Assembly: GCF_003182275.1 (NCBI RefSeq)
Contig: NZ_QGTR01000004.1
Location: 425,811 to 489,810 of the forward strand
Length of the DNA stretch: 64,000 nucleotides
From: Hoeflea marina
GTDB taxonomy: Bacteria > Pseudomonadota > Alphaproteobacteria > Rhizobiales > Rhizobiaceae
Reading direction: 5' to 3'
Shown: one piece after another, positions 60,317-64,000 of the stretch
How positions within the stretch are numbered: position 1 is the first letter of the stretch
Layout of the letters: every line of letters begins with the position of its first letter
The notes under the pieces: generated by a model
The model's input: the letters and a program-made list of their open reading frames with translations, nothing else
Databases searched by the model: none
What the model was told of the DNA's origin: nothing
Program-made: the position numbers and the translations under genes

Positions 60317-61497
60317 TGAACGTCATCTCCGGGATCAGCGGTTTCGATCTCGTCCAGCGCGCCCGCAAGGTCGCCGCGGTGGCGGGCAAGTTCGCCGACG
60401 ACGTTGACCGGCACGGCCGCTTTCCCGCCGAGGCCGTCGCCGCGATGAAGGCCGAGGGCCTGCTCGGCATCCAGGTGCCGGTGGAACTCGGCGGCATCGG
60501 CGCCTCCATCGCCGAAGTGGCCGAGACCTGCTCGCTGATCTCTCAGGAATGCGCCTCCTCGTCGATGATTCTCGCCATGCACCACATCAAGCTCTCGAGC
60601 CTGATCGCCCATGGCCGCGGCGATGCCTGGCACGAGGGCTTCATGCGCCGGGTCGCCGACGAACAGCTCCTTCTGGCCTCGGCGACGACGGAAGCGGGCA
60701 TCGGCGGCAATCTCCGCAACTCGATCTGCTCCATCGAGGTCGACGGTGACACCTGCCGGCTGACCAAGGAAGCTTCGGTCATTTCCTACGGCGCCCATGC
60801 CGACGCCATCCTGATCACCTCGCGCGCCAACAAGGACGCCGCCCCCAGCGACCAGGTGATGACGGTCTTTCTCAACGGCCAGTACACGCTTGAGAAGACC
60901 CATGACTGGGACACACTGGGAATGCGCGGCACCTGCTCGGAGGGCTTCCTGTTCAAGGGCGAGGCGCCGAGCCGTCAGATCATCCCGCAGCCCTTCGCCG
61001 AAATCGCCGCCGAATCCATGCTGGCCGTCTGCCACCTTCTGTGGTCGGGCGTCTGGTACGGCATCGCCGTCAACGCGGTCAGCCGCGCCCAGGCTTTTGT
61101 CCGCGGCGCCGCGCGCGCCAATCCCGGCAGCGTGCCGCCCGGGGCGCTTCGTGTCGCCGAAGTGGCAGCCAAGCTGCATCTTGTCAAAGCCAGCATCACC
61201 GCCAGCATCCAGGACTACGAGCGAGTCAAGGCCGATCCCGCCCATGCGATATCGATCGCCTTCCTGGTCGACATGAACTCTCTGAAGGTCACCAGCTCGG
61301 AAATGGTCATCGAGATCGTCGACCAGGCCATGATCGTCTGCGGCATTGCCGGTTACAAGAACGGCACGCCCTTCAGCCTCGGCCGACATCTGCGCGACGC
61401 CCATTCCTCGCGCGTCATGATCTCCAACGACCGGATTCTCGCCAACAGCGCCAACATGCTGCTGGTGCACAAACTCGACACCAGCCTCCTGGGGTAA
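60316..61497 (+). CDS. Acyl-CoA dehydrogenase-family flavoprotein
   Basis: 393 residues, start in a TGATG overlap. Segments FDLVQRARKVAAVAGKFADDVDRHGRFPAEAVAAMKAEGLLGIQVPVELGG, LLLASATTEAGIGGNLRNS, and the C-terminal helical bundle (AMIVCGIAGYKNGTPFSLGRHLRDAHSSRVMISNDRI) are typical. Fusion with the carrier-protein operon suggests it oxidises an aminoacyl thioester on the carrier rather than a fatty acyl-CoA. The substrate is not known. Confidence 0.88.
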   Translation: MNVISGISGFDLVQRARKVAAVAGKFADDVDRHGRFPAEAVAAMKAEGLLGIQVPVELGGIGASIAEVAETCSLISQECASSSMILAMHHIKLSSLIAHGRGDAWHEGFMRRVADEQLLLASATTEAGIGGNLRNSICSIEVDGDTCRLTKEASVISYGAHADAILITSRANKDAAPSDQVMTVFLNGQYTLEKTHDWDTLGMRGTCSEGFLFKGEAPSRQIIPQPFAEIAAESMLAVCHLLWSGVWYGIAVNAVSRAQAFVRGAARANPGSVPPGALRVAEVAAKLHLVKASITASIQDYERVKADPAHAISIAFLVDMNSLKVTSSEMVIEIVDQAMIVCGIAGYKNGTPFSLGRHLRDAHSSRVMISNDRILANSANMLLVHKLDTSLLG

Positions 61498-61500
61498 GAC

Positions 61501-62409
61501 ATGGATATGCAGATCTCGCTTCTCGACCGCCTGTTCGACAGCGGTCTCCTGATCGACACCGGCGTCGAGGGCGTCTACGCGCGCAGCGGCACCTTCGAGG
61601 ACGTCATCACCGCCTTCGAGGGCCTGATCGACCGCTTCGCCGGCAACACCGGCGCGGAAGTCATCCGCTTCCCGCCCGGCATGAACCGCGCCCACTTCGA
61701 GGGTTCGGGCTACATGAAGAATTTCCCCCAGCTCGCGGGCACCGTGCATTCCTTCTGCGGCTGCGAGCTGGATCACCAGAACCTGATCAAGTGCATGGCC
61801 GAAGGCTCTGACTGGACCGAGGGCCAGAAGGCCTCCGACATCGTCCTGACGCCGGCCGCCTGCTATCCGCTCTATCCCATCGTCGCCCGCCGCGGCCCGC
61901 TGGCCAGCGGCGGCGCGTTGTTCAACATCCAGTCCTACTGCTTCCGCCACGAGCCTTCCAACGACCCCGCCCGCATGCAATTGTTCCGGATGCGCGAATT
62001 CGTCCGCCTCGGCAGGCCCGAGGACGTCATGGCGTTCCGCGGCGAATGGATGGAAAAGGGCAAGGAGCTGATGGGAAGCCTCGAAATGCCCGTCGAGGTC
62101 GATGTCGCCAACGACCCGTTCTTCGGCCGCGCCGGCCGCCTGCTCAAGAACAACCAGCGCGACCAGAACCTCAAGTTCGAGCTGCTGATCCCGATCAACT
62201 CCGTGGCCAACCCGACGGCCTGCATGAGCTTCAACTACCACCAGGACCATTTCGGTTCCACCTGGGGACTGAAGACCGCCGATGGCGAAACCGCCCACAC
62301 CGCCTGCGTCGGCTTCGGGCTGGAGCGCATCGCGCTGGCGCTGTTCCACCACCATGGTCTGGATCCCAAGCTCTGGCCGGCGAGCGTCCGCAAGGCGCTC
62401 GGCCACTAG
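61501..62409 (+). CDS. Amino acid:[carrier protein] ligase (class II aaRS-like)
   Basis: 302 residues, a catalytic core homologous to atypical seryl-tRNA synthetases without a tRNA-binding arm. Motif 2 is [26 protein letters not shown] and motif 3 [14 protein letters not shown]. Putative zinc ligands Cys121, Glu166 and Cys269 have the same spacing (45 and 103) that I recall for the Bradyrhizobium enzyme. It loads glycine or alanine onto a carrier protein instead of tRNA. Three bases separate it from the dehydrogenase. Confidence 0.93.
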   Translation: MDMQISLLDRLFDSGLLIDTGVEGVYARSGTFEDVITAFEGLIDRFAGNTGAEVIRFPPGMNRAHFEGSGYMKNFPQLAGTVHSFCGCELDHQNLIKCMAEGSDWTEGQKASDIVLTPAACYPLYPIVARRGPLASGGALFNIQSYCFRHEPSNDPARMQLFRMREFVRLGRPEDVMAFRGEWMEKGKELMGSLEMPVEVDVANDPFFGRAGRLLKNNQRDQNLKFELLIPINSVANPTACMSFNYHQDHFGSTWGLKTADGETAHTACVGFGLERIALALFHHHGLDPKLWPASVRKALGH

Positions 62410-62412
62410 GGC

Positions 62413-63372
62413 ATGCAGCCGATCCTGACCATAACGCCGTCGGCTTACCGTCCGCATGCGCTCCACAATGGCGAGCGCATGTGGCCGGAAACCAACTGCT
62501 ACACCGATCTCTGGATCGAGCTGCTGGCGGCCCAGGGCCTTCCGCCCGAGCCCATGCTCGGCTTCACCCTCACCCAGGATTTCGAGGGCGACCAGATGAC
62601 CTTTTTCAAGGTGCCGCTGGAAGATCTCGAGAGCCTCTTCGGCATCAAGGTGACAGAGCTTGCCATCTATGACCGGCTGGAAGCCCATGTCGCCGAACAG
62701 GCGGCCCGCGGGCGCGTCTGCCTGGTGGAGATGGACAGCTACTACATGCCCGACACCCAGGGCGTCGCCTACCGGATCGAGCATGGCAAGACCACGGTTG
62801 CGATCAACAGGCTGGATCTCGAGAGCCGCGAACTCGACTATTTCCACAATGGCGGCTTCTTCCATCTTTCCGGCGACGACTTCGACAATTTGTTCCAGCT
62901 GAATGCAGCGGAAGATGCGCTGCCCTTCCTGCCCTACACCGAGTTCGCCAAGTTTCCAGCCACGTATCCGGACGAAGCCCGACTGCGCGCCGGGGCGCTG
63001 TCGCTCGGCCGGCGCCACCTGAACCGCCGTCCCGCGGCCAATCCGCTGCGCGCCTTCTCCGCTGCCTTCGCGTCAGAGGCTGCCCGCGTGGCCGACAAGC
63101 CGTTCGGCTTCTTCCACAAATATGCCTTCAACACGCTGCGCCAGGCGGGCGCCAATTTCGAGCTCTGCGGCAGCTATTTCGACTGGCTGGGCGAAGACTT
63201 CACCGAGCCGGCGGGGCATGCCCTCAAGATATCCGAGGGGATGAAATCGGCGCAGTTCCAGCTCGCCCGCGCCGTCACCCGCCGCAAGTTCGATGCGCTC
63301 GGCAGCGTGCTTGAGCCCGCGGCCGATGCCTGGGACCAGTTGATGGAAAGCGCCGGCAAGGCGCTTGCCTGA
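62413..63372 (+). CDS. DUF1839 family protein
   Basis: 319 residues: PETNCYTDLWIELLAAQGLPPEPMLGFTLTQDFEGDQMTFFKVPLEDLESLFGI, VEMDSYYMPDTQGVAYRIEHGKTTVAINRLD, FHNGGFFHLSGDDFDNLF. This is the DUF1839 family that accompanies amino acid:[carrier protein] ligases. No catalytic motif is known; the N-terminal part is reminiscent of a papain-like or BtrH-type acyltransferase, so it may pass the aminoacyl group on. Three bases follow the ligase stop. Confidence 0.88.
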   Translation: MQPILTITPSAYRPHALHNGERMWPETNCYTDLWIELLAAQGLPPEPMLGFTLTQDFEGDQMTFFKVPLEDLESLFGIKVTELAIYDRLEAHVAEQAARGRVCLVEMDSYYMPDTQGVAYRIEHGKTTVAINRLDLESRELDYFHNGGFFHLSGDDFDNLFQLNAAEDALPFLPYTEFAKFPATYPDEARLRAGALSLGRRHLNRRPAANPLRAFSAAFASEAARVADKPFGFFHKYAFNTLRQAGANFELCGSYFDWLGEDFTEPAGHALKISEGMKSAQFQLARAVTRRKFDALGSVLEPAADAWDQLMESAGKALA

Positions 63373-63379
63373 GGCGGAC

Positions 63380-64000
63380 ATGGATATCAGCCCCTCCCCC
63401 CATGCCAACATTTCCGGAGAGACAATCCGCCGGCTCGACAGCGGCTGGACGATGCATCTCTGCGAGCCCGGCGCCTGGTCCGTCCCCGGCGACCTGCCCG
63501 AGGACCTCGACCTCATTCCGGCCATCGTTCCCGGTACCGTCGCCGCGGCGCTCGAGCAGGCAGGCCGGTTCGACCGCGACGCGCCCGTGGCCCTCGACGG
63601 CATTGATGCATGGTACCGGCTGCGCCTGCGCGACGGACTTGCGGGCGAGGCGCTGCTGCGGCTCGAAGGCCTCGCCACCCTGAGCGATGTCTTCGTCAAC
63701 GCGGAACTGGTGCTGCGCTCCGAGAGCATGTTCACCAGCCATGACGTGCCGGTTCGGCTGACCGGCGAGGACACCATCACGATCCGCTTCCGCGCTCTGG
63801 CGCCGGAACTGGCACGCAAAGGCCCCCGTGCCCGCTGGCGACCGCGGATGATCACGCCTGCGGGCCTCAGGCTTTTCCGGACCACCGTGCTCGGCCGCAT
63901 GCCGGGCTGGTGCCCCGAGATCCATGCCGCCGGTCCCTGGCGTCCGGTCAGCCTGATCAGGCGCGGCGGTGATGCCGTCACCGACCTCACCATCTCCGCA
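63380..64000 (+). CDS. Glycoside hydrolase family 2-like protein (partial)
   Basis: The first 207 codons of a larger gene running off the window. RRLDSGWTMHLCEPGAW, VPGTVAAALEQAG, AWYRLRLRDGLAGEALLRLEGLATLSDVFVNAELVLRSESMFTSHDVPVRL is the N-terminal sugar-binding domain of beta-mannosidase-type GH2 enzymes. The catalytic domain is outside. It starts seven bases after the DUF1839 stop, so it is part of the same operon, linking aminoacyl carrier chemistry to a sugar. Confidence 0.85.
   Translation, partial: MDISPSPHANISGETIRRLDSGWTMHLCEPGAWSVPGDLPEDLDLIPAIVPGTVAAALEQAGRFDRDAPVALDGIDAWYRLRLRDGLAGEALLRLEGLATLSDVFVNAELVLRSESMFTSHDVPVRLTGEDTITIRFRALAPELARKGPRARWRPRMITPAGLRLFRTTVLGRMPGWCPEIHAAGPWRPVSLIRRGGDAVTDLTISA

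Noticed and set aside
60229-63018. Very long open frame on the minus strand (about 929 codons)
   Set aside because: It is antisense to three well-recognised genes (dehydrogenase, ligase, DUF1839); long antisense frames are expected in high-GC codon usage. Its product has no domain-like pattern.

Overview
The window is about 64 kb of high-GC, gene-dense chromosome from an alphaproteobacterium of the order Rhizobiales (Hyphomicrobiales). The evidence is the order thyA-folA-hflK-hflC-DUF2065-degP, the head-to-head miaA/serB pair next to ilvB/ilvH, a circularly permuted two-piece tmRNA gene whose tag reads ANDNYAEARLAA, an alpha-type SspB next to it, and intergenic repeats of the kind common in rhizobia. 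I cannot fix the genus; Hoeflea or a relative is a guess.

Layout. 1-9.3 kb: a truncated gene, a spermidine-synthase-like methyltransferase, small secreted or membrane proteins, an EAL-domain protein, and two HxlR regulators facing an old-yellow-enzyme reductase and a VOC protein. 9.6-13.9 kb: a RecD-like helicase, an NsrR-like regulator with a 51-aa membrane protein and a group III truncated haemoglobin, and an arsR-SRPBCC-GST operon. 13.9-17.2 kb: a cobalt-type nitrile hydratase operon, a LysE exporter and an aldo/keto reductase. 17.3-20.6 kb: ilvB and ilvH behind a leader-peptide attenuator, with a VapBC-type toxin-antitoxin pair between them. 20.7-27.2 kb: HerA-like ATPase, diguanylate cyclase, miaA, serB, an acetyltransferase and a membrane methyltransferase.

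27.3-29.4 kb holds the most unusual locus: a radical SAM/SPASM enzyme immediately downstream of a 207-codon gene encoding a 58-residue leader, 17 tandem 8-residue units (A/V-P-G/S-A/G-M-V-R-A) and a short aromatic tail. It looks like a two-gene ribosomal peptide (RiPP) system with a repetitive core; I do not recognise it as a described family.

29.8-37 kb: degP-DUF2065-hflC-hflK, folA-thyA, a BNR-repeat protein and a DUF2853 protein. 37.2-38.7 kb: tmRNA, sspB and two small genes. 38.7-53.4 kb: AsmA-like protein, FAD-linked oxidase, thioesterase, ClC channel, dienelactone hydrolase, CorA, a third HxlR pair, a DUF1857 protein, an NmrA-like protein and a LysR regulator. 53.6-58.2 kb: SMP-30 lactonase, TRAP transporter and GntR regulator, probably a sugar-acid uptake and catabolism locus. 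58.3-64 kb: a DUF3833 protein, a YchJ-like protein, and an operon of carrier protein, acyl-CoA dehydrogenase, amino acid:[carrier protein] ligase, DUF1839 and a GH2-like protein that runs off the end.

A 102-bp element with a near-perfect 23-bp palindrome occurs three times, each time between converging genes, and in two cases it supplies the last codons and the stop of the minus-strand gene.
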